NCBI GenBank assembly: GCA_039707655.1
Contig: CM077674.1
Span: 238,863,904-238,927,903, forward strand
Length of the DNA stretch: 64,000 nt
Reading direction: 5' to 3'
From: Elymus sibiricus
Taxonomy: Eukaryota; Streptophyta; Magnoliopsida; Poales; Poaceae
Both the position numbers and the translations under genes were made by a program. A model generated the notes under the pieces. It made no database searches. It saw only the letters and a program-made list of their open reading frames with translations, and was not told the DNA's origin. Below, piece by piece: positions 47,325 to 58,264 of the stretch (position 1 is the stretch's first letter; each line of letters begins with the position of its first letter).

Positions 47325-47963
47325 AAGCAATAGGTACCTTGGGCCACACTCGGGGGCTACCTTTTTCGTCTCTATCGAGCGTTTGCTTACAATTACATTT
47401 ATCTTTTCTCCGTCCGGGTCCGGACAGCCGGCCCGAGGGCTAGCCGGCTAGCCCAAGCCAGTTACATCCGAAGCCGGTCTAGTAGTGTGCACAACGCCAA
47501 AGCCCTCTCTCCACCCCAACCACAGACCATAGCCCGGCTATCTCGCTAACAAGAGCTAAAGGTTGGAAGCATTTCCCACACAAGAAATGGCTAAGGAAAA
47601 GTCGCTGGCTTGGACAATCTGGCTACCCTTTGCATTCGGCTTGTCACTCGTCGGCTGCCACATAGACGGACCGTCGCTTGCTCGACCAAGCCCGAACTCT
47701 TGGAAGCACAAGTATTGTGCCCACACCCCGAGGCTGACTCCCTGTCCTAGCGACAGACCGCAGCCCGGCTGTCTGGCTGGCGGGGCAGAAACCAATGGAA
47801 AAAAGCACAGGAAAGTGCCAAAAAGAGCAAAGGCAAAATCGTGCCAGCACCCGGCAAGCACAAATATAGATAGCAGCACACATGCATATTCACATAAATA
47901 AAAGGCCCATGGCTAGAGTTCGACACGTTCAAATACACCCCCAGTGGGTTGAACCGCGAGCAG
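47325..47963 (+). other. Spacer between pol and the antisense gene of I
   Basis: The region is non-coding as far as I can see. It contains repeats around AGCCGGCTAG/GCCCGGCT and a duplicated segment: CATAGCCCGGCTATCTCGCTA near 47527 and CGCAGCCCGGCTGTCTGGCTG near 47758, each preceded by similar GACCGT/GACAGACCG text. Overlapping short frames on both strands have no recognisable domain. Confidence 0.5.
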
Positions 47964-48686
47964 CTAACTATGATTGTTCTTAAGACAAAGACATGGATAA
48001 AATAAAAATGGCCGTCTAGGCCTCCGGTGGAATGGTCGAGGCGGCTGGCATGGTTTTGGCTGGACGGCTCCGGGCTGGCTGGTGTCGGCGGCTGATGAGG
48101 TCTCCGGCTGGCCGGCTATGAGAGTTGGTGCGGTCCCTGACCAGCTGGTCGCCTCGCGGTCTGGAACCATGGGATCCGACGAAGGGACATCATCCTCGCC
48201 TTCGTCCATCTCCTCGCCCTCACTGTTGGAGTCGACTTCCTCACCCGACTCCTTTGGGTCATCAAGGTCCATGCCAAAGGTGTCTTCCAGCATCTCTGAC
48301 CCATTCGCCGCGCGATCCTTGGTGAGGTCGTCGAGGTCGATGTAAGATGCGAGGGCGGCGGCGTGGATGGTGATCACCTCCCGGTGCGGCCCCAGGTCCG
48401 TCAGGGACCGCGGGGTGGCCAGCTGGGCCAAGTCCACGATGGGGTACCAGGACTTGACGAGCTCCAGCGCCATCTTGGCGCCGGCCCAAGCCACGGCAGC
48501 TTTCCACGCATCCAGCCACTCCGGCGCCGCCTCCAGCCACCTCAACACCCGGTCAGTGGTCTTGGGCATGGCGGCTCCGGGCCAAAGGCCTCCTAGCAGC
48601 TTTCGGCTGGTCTGGTGGAATCGGTCGACAAGCCAGATGACTAGAGGAATCCGGGTGTCGGCCACCAGGACGAACTCCGCCATGTC

Positions 48687-51600
48687 TGATACGTCTCCAA
48701 CGTAACTATAATTTTTGATTGTTTCATGCTACTATAGGACCAATATTAGATACTTTTGATGTAATTATATATCATTTTCTGGGACTAACCTACAAACTCA
48801 GTGCCCAGTGCCAGCTCCTGTTTTTTTGCATGTTTTTGACCTTTTCAGAAAATATTCTCAATGACCTGTAAACTTATGGGAGATTTTTTGGGCTAGAAGA
48901 GGCCCAAGGAGCACTGGAGGGAGGCCAGAAGGCACACGAGGGAGCCACAAGCTCCCCCGGCGCACCCGAGGGGGCACGATGAGGGCTTGTGGGCCCCTTA
49001 GGCGTCCAACCGACCTACTTCTGCTTTGATATATTCGCTATTACCCTAAAACCAATAGAGCGCCATCCGAAGAAACTTTTTCGCCGCCACAAGCCTCTGT
49101 TCTCCGCGAATTCACATCTGGTGCTTGTGTCGGCACTCTGCTGGAAGGGGGATCGACTCTGAAGGGCTTCTACACCAACCTTGATGCCCTTCCGATGATG
49201 TGTGAGTAGTTCACCATAGACCTACATGTCCATAGGCAGTAGCTAGATGGCTTCATTTCTCTCTTTAATGTTCAATACAATGTTCTCTTCAGAGATCAAT
49301 CCGATCTATTCGACATAATACTACGTGCGGTGTGTTTGTTGGGATCCGATGAATTGTGGATTTATGAGTTGTTTAATGAAAGTAATTGAGTCAAATCTGA
49401 ATACTTAATTATGCATGATTATTATAGCTTTGTATTTCTCTCCGATGATTCTGTGTAGTTTGGCCAACTATGTTGATTTGTCTTGCAATGGGAGAGGTGC
49501 TTAGTAATGGGTTCAATCTTGCGGTGTCCAGTTATACGTCTCCAACGTATCTATAATTTTTGATTGTTCCATGCTATTATGTTATCAATCTTGGATATTT
49601 TTATACATGTTTATATCATTTTTGTGAACTAACATATTAACCTAGTGCCCCGAGCCAGTTCCTGTTTTTTGCCCTATTTTTGTTTTACAAAAAATCCATA
49701 ACAAACGAAGTCCAAATTGCGTGAATTTTTTGGGATGGCTTTCTTGGCAGAGAAGGAACATCGGAAGCTTCGAGAGAGAGCCGGGCGCCGGGGGAGATGC
49801 CCCCATGCCACCAAGGCACGCCTCAAGGGGGGCGTCATGGTGGCATGTGGGCCCACTGGCTCCGTTTGACCTAATATTCCCCCCTATATATACTTGACAT
49901 CCAGAAACCCTCGGGGGAGTCCACGAAATACTTTTTCCGCTGCCACATGTTCTGTTCCCGAGAGATCCCATCTGAAGGCCTTTTCCGGCACTTTGCCGGA
50001 TGGGGAATCGATCACGGAGGGGATCTACATCATCCTTGCCACCCTTCCGATGATGCGTGAGTAGTCAACTTCAGACCTTCGGGTCCATAGCTCGTAACTA
50101 GATGGCTTCCTCTCTCTCTTTGATCTTCAATACCATGTGCTCCATGATCATCATGGGGTTCTATCCGATGTAACTCTTTTATGATGTGTTCGTAGGGATC
50201 CGATGAATTGTGAGTTTATGATATGCTTATCTATGAATATTATTTGAATCTTGATTCTTATATGCATGATTGTGATAGCCTTGTATTTCTTCTCTGATCT
50301 ATGAGTTTAGTTTGGCCAACTATCTTGTTTGTCTTGCAATGGGAAGAGGTGCTCGGTAATGGGTTCAATCTTGTGGTGCTCAATCCCAGTGACAGAAAGG
50401 GACATGACACACATGTATTGTTGCTATTAAGGATAAAATGATGGGGTTTATTCATGCGTGATTCTATCTTGTCTACATCATGTCATCGTTCTTAAAGAAT
50501 TACTCCATTCTTTATGATCTTAATACACTAGATGCATGCTGGATAGCGGTCAATGTGTGGAGTAATAGTAGTAGATGCAGGCAGGAGTCGGTTTACTAAT
50601 CTTGGACATGATGCCTATATACATGATCATTGCCTTGGATATCGTCATAATTATTTGTTCTTCTATCAATTGCCCAACAATAATTTGTTTACCCACCGTC
50701 TGCTATGTTCAAGAGAGAAGCCTCTAGTGAAAACTATGGCCCCTAGGGTCTAGTTTACCATATTTGCCGAGATCCAAATTTACTTTGCTACAATTTACTT
50801 TCTTTGTTTCAAGACTTTCTGGGGCTGTTTTAATCTTGCAATCTACCGCCGAGAGATTGACAACCTCTCATTAGTGTTGTGTGTAAGGGTTTGTTGTTTG
50901 TGTGCAGGTGCTGATTACGTTGTGTTGCTTGGTTCTCCTACTGGTTTGATAACCTTGGTTTCTTAATCGAGGGAAATACTTATCTCTACTGTGCTGCATC
51001 ATCCCTTCCTCTTCGGGGGAAATACCAATGCAAGCTACAAGTAGCATCCACCCAGTGACAGAAGGGGTAGCGAGACAAGTATTTGTATTGTTGCCATTAA
51101 GGATAAAATAATGGGGTTAATTCATATTACTTGAGTTTTCTTTGTCTACATCATGTCATCGTACTTCATGCATTACTCTGTTTGTCATGAACTTAATACC
51201 TAGAGAGGCAAGCATAGAAGCGCTCTCAAAGTGGAGTAATAGTAGTAGATGTAGGCAGGAGTCGGTCTTTTTTGGACGTGATGCCTATATACATGATCAC
51301 TGCCATGCATGAAATTATAACTATGCGCAATTCTATCAATTGCCCAACAGTAATTTGTTTACCCACCGTATGCTTTCAAGTTCTTTGAGAGAGAAGCCTC
51401 TAGCGAACCCTATGGCCCCCGGGTCTATGTTTATCATATTTGCTAAAACCCTAGATTTCCTTTCTGCAATTTACTTTAACTTTTAGTTTATTTAGCTTCC
51501 AACACTTGCCAGTTTCTAGCACCGTTGCCATTTACTTTTTACGACTATCAGTTTTAATCTTGCAAGTAATGAGCCAAGGGGATTGATAACCCTCTTATCC

Positions 51601-51770
51601 GCGTTGGGTGCAAGTATTTGTTTCTTGATTGCAATTGCTGTTCACGTGGTCTTTCTTGGTACTCCTACTGGTTCGATAAACTTTGTTCTCACTGAGGGAA
51701 ATACTTATTGCTACTGTACTGCTTCACCCTTCCTCTTCAGGGGAAAACCTAACACAGCTCACAAGTAGCA
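48687..51770 (+). mobile_element. Solo LTR J (Athila/Sabrina-type)
   Basis: It starts TGATACGTCTCCAACG at 48687, ends ACAAGTAGCA at 51770, and is flanked by TSD atgtc (48682-48686 and 51771-51775). No internal region is present, so it is a solo LTR left by LTR-LTR recombination. It lies within the last exon of the antisense gene of I. It is itself split by solo LTR K; without K and its TSD it is about 1.56 kb. Confidence 0.9.
49532..51046 (+). mobile_element. Solo LTR K inside solo LTR J
   Basis: This 1515 bp LTR starts TTATACGTCTCCAACG (the family consensus starts TGATACG, so the second base has probably mutated) and ends CAAGTAGCA. The flanks are tccag (49527-49531) and tccac (51047-51051), a 5 bp TSD with one mismatch. 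A TATATATA box is at 49885-49892. It lacks an internal region. The J sequence resumes with CCCAGTGACAGAAGG, continuous with the text before K. Confidence 0.85.
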
Positions 51771-53774
51771 ATGTCCCAAGGAGCATCCGGTATAATGTTG
51801 TAGTCGTGCCCCCTCCGGTCTAGGCGGTGCTCCTCCACGGCTCCCTCGACCAGGCCCTGGAACTCTAGGAAGTTCTCAGCAAAAAAGCAAAAGAAGATAA
51901 GTTAGAGAGCTGGCTCGACCACGGCAGCCGGCAGACTGCCAGGGGCGGAAGTAGAACTCACCTGCGAGGAGCTGCTCCACCTCTGTGGCCTCTCACAGCA
52001 TCCGCTCCTCCTTGCCCTTCCACATTTCTGCCTATGCCTCCCCTTCGGCAACCCCATCATTCTTCTCCCGGGTCAGCTATGGGACCATGTTGCCATGCTC
52101 CTCCTCCAGTCGGGCCTTCTCCACAGTCAGCCGGTCACGCTTCTCAGCGGCCTGGCTGCACTGGCGCTCCTTCTCTTGGAACTGCTTCTCGGCCTCTTCC
52201 AGCCGGCTCTTTAGCTGGGCGACTACGTCTGCGGTGTTCCAAGACATGCATCAACACTTTGAGCAAAGAACAAGAACAAGTGCTGGGGAGGGTTTGACCC
52301 AGCTGCTTCGCAGCCGGCCCGAACCTTGGGGGCTACACCCAGTGGGTGCGCTGACGGGCCCCCCACTGGAAGACAACAGTTGCACCTACCCTTTGCATGC
52401 TGTAGCTCTCTCTCCTTGGCAGTGAGCAGGGTCCGGGTGTGGAGAAGTTAGGTTCAGAGTGAGTTGTCCACCGTCACCTGCAGGTTGTGGTAGTCCTGCA
52501 AGAAGGACCGCATGTCAATCACAAGTATTCAAGAAAGCCCGACCCACCTGCTAAGCAGCCGGCCCGGGCCTCGGCGGCCACACCCAGTGGGTGCACTAAT
52601 GCACCCCGCTGGAAGCAAAAGAACAAGCAAAGCTAAAAGTACTCACCCAGATGGATTTCAGCAGCCGCTGCAACTTGGCGAGCCCCTCCTTGAAGTGCTT
52701 GACACTCTCGGTGAACTCCGCCCCAAGGGCCGCTACCGCGGTGGCAAGGGCCCGGCGGGTGCGGACCCGCTAGCCGCATCACGTGTGATGGCCCAAGTCT
52801 GGGCTGACTGGCCACCAGAACTGGCGCTGGTTCCGCTGCTCGCCGGCCGTGGCTCAGAGTTGTAACTCGCCCATGGCCTGTGCCCCGGGAGCACCACGGA
52901 CAAGGTTCCCTCTAAGGCGGTCCCAACCCCAGGTAGGGGCATCTCAACCATGGCCAAGCCGTCGCCATCCTGGTCTGGCCCAGTATGCTAGTCCCTGCCT
53001 GGTGGCTCATCCGGTGCAGCCATCAAGTCGACCACCGGCTGATGGACGGCCGACGCCTCAGGGTCCACTGTCTCGCCGACCACACATGCGTCCACCTTCA
53101 TCTGGGTCGGCCAACTTTGGGCCACGACCTTGCCTGCGCTCGGGCGGCCGCATCCGCCTGCGCTGCCACCTCCGCCTATGCCCGGGCACCCACCTCCGCC
53201 TGCACCGCCCTGGTGGCCTCGGCCTGCTCCTGGAGGGCAGCCTCCTTTAGCGCCGTCTCTACGTGCTCCTCCTCCTGGTGGGCCTGGTCGGTCGGGTTGG
53301 CAGTCCAGTCCTCCACGAAGCCGGCTCCGGCTCCCAGCACCGACGAGGTCCCGACCTTGGGAGCTTCCTGCAGGGGCCTGAACGACAAGTATAAGACAAG
53401 AATCAACAAAGAAAACAAACAAGACACTAACATGGAGCCGGATGAAAAAGATAAACTCACCCGGAGCTCTCCGAGATGGGCACTTTGGCCTGCCTGGTCG
53501 ACTGCTTGGGCCCTGGTTTCCTCAAGTCAGGCCGATGGGGCTGCACCGCAGTCTAACCCTTCTTCGGAGTCTGCCGTCCTCTGGCCGGCACCTCCTTCGC
53601 GCGGTGCTTCGGGTAGGTGCCGCCTTCACCATCTCCTCCACCGGGGTCTTGCCATGTGGCACCACGCCGGATGAGCTCCCCGTGGCCAATTGGATCTCGC
53701 TCAGCTGCCGCAATTGCTATAGGGGCACAGGCACGCTCGGCGCCAGGCCTCCGCCCGGAGCGTCCGTCGTTGCC

Positions 53775-55370
53775 TGATGGCTTGTGGATCTTCCCTAGCA
53801 CAGCACCTGAAATTCTTCTTTGTTGATGGAGATTGGTTTGATGGCGCGTGCTCGCGTTGTTGGTTTCCCCGAAGAGGAAGGGATGATGTAGCAAGCGGAG
53901 AAGTATTTCTCTTGGTTAAGAACCAAGGTTATTGAACCAGAAGGAGAATCACCCAACACCCCGTAAACAGCACCTGCACACAAGAAAACAAATCCTCGCA
54001 CCCCAACGCGATCAAGGGGTTGTCAATCCCTTGATGGTAAGATGAAAGATTGAAACAGCGATGGAAAATTGCGGTAAAGTAATTTTTTAGATCAATAGAT
54101 CTGAAAACAAAAGCGAATGAAAAAGAGATCTCGAAAGCAAATATGATGAAGAAGAGACCCCGGGGGCCGTAGGTTTCATTAGTGGCTTCTCTCAAGAAAA
54201 TAGCAATGCGATGGGCAAACAAATTACTGTTGGGTAATTGATAGAACCTCCAATAATCATGACGATATCCAGGCAATGAGCCATTATATAGGCATCACGT
54301 CCAAGATTAGTAGACCGACTCCTGCCTGCATCTACAACTATTACTCCACACATCGACCGCTATCCAACATGCATCTAGTGTATTAAGTTCATGGAGAAAT
54401 GGAGTAATGCAATAAGAACGATGACATGATGTAGACAAGATCTATTCATGTAGGAATAGACCCCATCTTGTTATCCTTAGTAGCAATGATACATACGTGT
54501 CTTGCTGCCCCTTCTGTCACTGGGAAAGAACACCGTAAGATCGAACCCACTACAAAGCACCTCTTCCCATGGCAAGCAAAATCAATCTAGTTGGCCTAAC
54601 TAAACCAAAGTTTCAAAGAAGAAATACGAGGCTATAAGAAATCATGTAAATAAGAGATCAAAGAACTCAAATCACTTTCATGGATATAAAAAGATAGATT
54701 TGACCATAAACTCAAAGTTCATCGGATCCCAACAAACACACCGCGAAAGGAGTTACATCAAATAGATCTCCAAGAGATCATTGTATTGAGAATCAAGAGA
54801 GAGAGAAAGCTATCTATCTACTGCCTACGGACCTGAAGGTCTACAAAGAACTACTCACGCATCATCGGAGAGGCACCAATGAGGATGATGAACCCTTCCG
54901 TGATGGTGTCTAGATTGGATCTGGTGGTTCTGGAACTTGCGGCGGCTCGAATTAATTTTTGTCGACTCCCCTATGGTTTTTGGAATATTGAGGTATTTAT
55001 AGAGCAAAGAAGTGGTGCAGGAGGCCACCGAGGTGGGCACAACCCACCTGGGCACGCCTGGGCCTCCTGGCATGCCTAGGTTTCTTGTGCTCTCGTCGGT
55101 GCTCCTCTCTGGTACTTCTTTGGCACACTGGATGTCTTCTGACCCAAAAAAATTCTCCAAAAAGTTTCGCTGCGTTTGGACTCCGTTTGATATGGATTTT
55201 CTGTGAAACAAAAATAGGGCAGAAAACAGCAACTGGCACTTGGCACTATGTCAATAGGTTAGTCCCAAAAAATGATGTAAAGTTGCTATAAAATCATTGT
55301 AAAACATCCAAGATTGATCATATATCAGCATGGAACAATCAAAAATTGTAGATACATTGGAGACGTATCA
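53775..55370 (-). repeat. Left (3') LTR of element H
   Basis: 1596 bases from TGATGGCTTGTGG to GACGTATCA. A minus-strand TATAAATA box lies at 54994-55001. The polypurine-like TAAGCTTGGGGATGC abuts it at 55371-55385. Confidence 0.88.
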
Positions 55371-57796
55371 GCATCCCCAAGCTTAATTCCTGCTCGTCCT
55401 CGAGTAGGTAAATGATAAAAAATAGTATTTTTGATGTGGAATGATGCCTATCATGTTCATCACAATCTTTTTCTTTTGTAGCATGGACATATGGACTTTT
55501 TATATGGTTCAAAGCAATAGTCTAGTTTTTACATGAAAACATAAATATTCAAGCATATCAACAAGCAATCATGTCTTTCAAAATATCAACGCTAAAGCAA
55601 GTTATCCCTAGCAAATCGTGCTCAATAATTGATCCATTCATATAACATATCCGAATATTAGCTTACTCAAAGCACAAGCATGACCATAGTGCTCCCCGAT
55701 TGGTGCCTTTACAAGAGAGGATGGAGACTCAAGAAAAATAAAAAAATCATAAAAGTATATAGATAGGCCCTTCGTAGAGGGAAGCATTGATTTTCTTTAT
55801 GTGCCAGAGCTCTTCGTTTGAAAAAATTGAGAGATAAAAATATTTTGAGAGGCATGCTTTTCCTGTCAATGAAAACGGTCAAGAATGTTTCATCATCTTC
55901 CATGCTAAGCACACCATAGGTGGTTCCCAACAAAAATTAAATTTATACTCCCCTTCATTAAGGTATTGTTCCTTTCCGAGAGAGTTTTTATTACTTTCCA
56001 CCTTTACAAACAGAAGCCATGGCTAGCCGAATTCACGGGTGCCTTCCATACCATCACTTTCCCATTTTTTTCATTTTAACAATTCGGGACGGGCATCCCT
56101 ATTACCAATCATTCTCTCATGCAATGATAAGCGATAAACACTCATCGTGAGAATGACACACTTAGCATTGAAGATAACGAGCACCCCCTTCTGCCTCATG
56201 AGCGGTACAAGCACACAAAAGAGAATTTATTTTGAAATTTAGAGATGGCACATGCAAATTTACTTGGAACTGTTTAGAAATACCGCATGTAGGTAGGTAT
56301 GGTGGACTCATATGGCAAAACTGGGTTTAAGGATTTTGGATGCACAAGTAGTATTTCTACTTAGTACAAGTGAAGGCTAGCAAAAGATTGAGAAGGCAAC
56401 CAACCAAAAAGCGAAAAGATCACACCCACGCCTCAAGCAAAACTAACAACGAAAATATGCACACAAGGAGGATGTAATTTCATTGCATATGTGCTTGCAT
56501 TGGGAATCACAAACCTTAACATGAATATTCTTACTAAAGCATAATTACCCACTAACATGGCATCACATATTATCATTTCCATATCGCAAAACCATTACAA
56601 AGAACCAAGTTTATTTTGTCCAATGATCTTCATGAAAGTTTTTATCTATATCCTTCTTGGATATCTATCACTTTGGGACTATTTTAATGTGTTGCTTTTG
56701 AAAGCTCAAACAACTAAGTGAAGAACATGAGCATAAAATTTCATCTCTCAAAATGGTATAAGTGAAGCATGAGAGATTTTCTTCAAAAATATTAAAGCAC
56801 ACCGTGCTCAAAAAGATATAAGTGAAGCACTAGAGCAATTCCATAGCTCAAAAAGATTTAAGTGAAGCATATGAGCCATTCTAACAAATCATAGCAAAAT
56901 TTTGGCTCTCTCAAATAGGTGTGTACAGCAAGGATAAAAACAAAACAAGCAAAGACTCATATCATATAAGACGCTCCAAGCAAAACACATATCATGTGAC
57001 GAATAAAAATATAGCTTCAAGTAAAATACCGATGGTTGGTGGAATAAAGAGGGGATGCCACTCGGGGCATCCCCAAGCTTAGACGCTTGAGTCTTCTTAA
57101 GATATTACCTTGGGGTGCCTTGGGAATCCCAAAGCTTAGGCTCTTGCTACTCCGTATTCCTTCATCCATAAAGATATCACCCAAAACTTGAAAACTTCAA
57201 TCACACAAAACTTAACAAAACCTCGTGAGATCCGTTAGTATAACCAAGCAAATCACTACTATAGGTACTGTTGCAAACCCATTCATATTTTATTCTTGCA
57301 TAATATCTACTGTATTCCAACTTTGCTATGGCTTATACCCCCCGGTAAAGTCCATAGAATCATCAAAATAAGCAAACAACGCAAAGAAAACAGAATCTGT
57401 CAAAAACAGAACAGTCTGTAGCAATCTAAAAACTTTGAATACTTCTGTAACCCAAAAAAAATTCTGAAAAATTAGGACAACGTGGCTAATGCATATACCA
57501 ATACTGTGTAAAAAAATTAGAATTTTTTCATGCTCCGGTACAGAATCATAATTCCTGTACTGGACGTAAAACTTTATGTTTTCAGAACAACATCAATTAT
57601 ACCATCTTCCAAATCATCCCAAAGGCATTGCTTGGCACAAACACTAATTAAAACATAAAAAACACTATCATACCAGTAGAATGACAGAAAAAACAAACCA
57701 AAACAGAAACTTTAACAAGAAATTTATTTTATTCATTGGGTTGCCTTCCAACAAGCGTTATCGTTTTATGCCCCTAGCTAGGCGTAACGCATAGAT
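55371..57796 (-). other. Non-coding 3' internal region of H
   Basis: Collinear with the same region of B and G. Copies of the polypurine-like motif lie at the LTR edge, at 57067-57082 and, mutated, at 57125-57140. The AAGTGAAGCA-type degenerate repeat is at about 56756-56880. Nothing in it looks like a gene. Confidence 0.8.
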
Positions 57797-58264
57797 CTAA
57801 GTGTTGTCCTCTTTGGTTTTGGATCCATAGGATGCCCTCATGATTGATTCATATGGTGGCTTAATTCTTGTTCTAGGGAAGTGTTCCATACCCTTCCTCA
57901 AGGGAAATTGGAATTTAATATTCCCTTCTTTCATATCAATCACGACACCTATAGTGCGTAAAAATGGTCTACCAAGTATAATTGGACAAGACGGATTGCA
58001 ATCAATATCAAGAACAATGAAATCTATGGGCACATAATTCCTATTTTCAAGAATAAGAACATCATTAATTCTCCCCATAGGCTTTTTAATGGTGGAATCC
58101 GCCAAGTGTAAATTCAAAGAACACTCTTCAATATCGGTAAGACCAAGCACATCACATAAAGATTTCGGTATGGTGGAAACACTAGCACCCAAATCACACA
58201 AAGCAAAGCACTCATAATTTTTAATCTTGACTTTAATGGCAGGTTCCCATTCATCATACAATTT
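57797..58264 (-). CDS. Retroviral-type aspartic protease of element H
   Basis: About 155 residues in the same frame as gag, directly after its TGA stop (58265-58267). The active-site region reads CDLGASVSTIPKSL, the form usual in Athila elements (D-L-G-A-S rather than D-T/S-G). The flap and the second conserved motif, CPIILGRPFLRTIG, lie about 75 residues later. The domain would cut the gag-pol polyprotein. The frame ends in a stop at 57797 where RT would follow in an autonomous element, so pol is truncated after protease. Its expression would need readthrough of the TGA or a functional copy with a sense codon there. Confidence 0.8.
   Translation of the reverse strand, partial: KLYDEWEPAIKVKIKNYECFALCDLGASVSTIPKSLCDVLGLTDIEECSLNLHLADSTIKKPMGRINDVLILENRNYVPIDFIVLDIDCNPSCPIILGRPFLRTIGVVIDMKEGNIKFQFPLRKGMEHFPRTRIKPPYESIMRASYGSKTKEDNT

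Larger units (their letters stand above)
33516..53774 (+). mobile_element. Element I: Tat/Retand-type Ty3-Gypsy element with antisense gene
   Basis: It begins with an 835 bp LTR (33516-34350, TGTTGGGGGG..ACGACA) and a primer site at 34353. Decayed gag, protease, RT, RNase H, a second RNase H and integrase follow to 47324, then a spacer and a spliced gene on the opposite strand. The second RNase H and the antisense gene are features of the Tat lineage (Grande, Retand; Laura/Nusif-like elements in wheat, from memory). It entered element F; the 5 bases before it are ggctt. It carries G and solo LTR J (with K). Its 3' end is lost beyond element H. Without inserts about 10.5 kb remain. Confidence 0.82.
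47964..53774 (-). pseudogene. Spliced antisense gene of element I (coiled-coil protein)
   Basis: On the minus strand five exons can be traced: 53774-53461, 53377-52647, 52495-52390, 52228-51962, and 51874-51776 joined (after removing solo LTR J) to 48686-47964. The introns have plant-like borders: 53460-53378, 52646-52496, 52389-52229 and 51961-51875, with GTGAGT or GTAGGT donors and CAG or GAG acceptors. The fourth exon reads QLKSRLEEAEKQFQEKERQ and then EKRDRLTVEKARLEEEH, a coiled coil. The last exon is continuous for 239 codons and ends in an acidic tail. Premature stops break the earlier exons; the start is lost under element H. Grande-type Tat elements carry an antisense gene at this position. 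Function unknown. Confidence 0.6.

Noticed and set aside
48082..48705. Plus-strand frames opposite the antisense gene of I
   Set aside because: The minus frame has coherent acidic/coiled-coil composition and joins to spliced upstream exons; the plus frames look like its complement.
53130..53674. Plus-strand P/A-rich frames around 53130-53674
   Set aside because: They are antisense to exons of the retrotransposon gene and end at intron sequence; no domain recognised.
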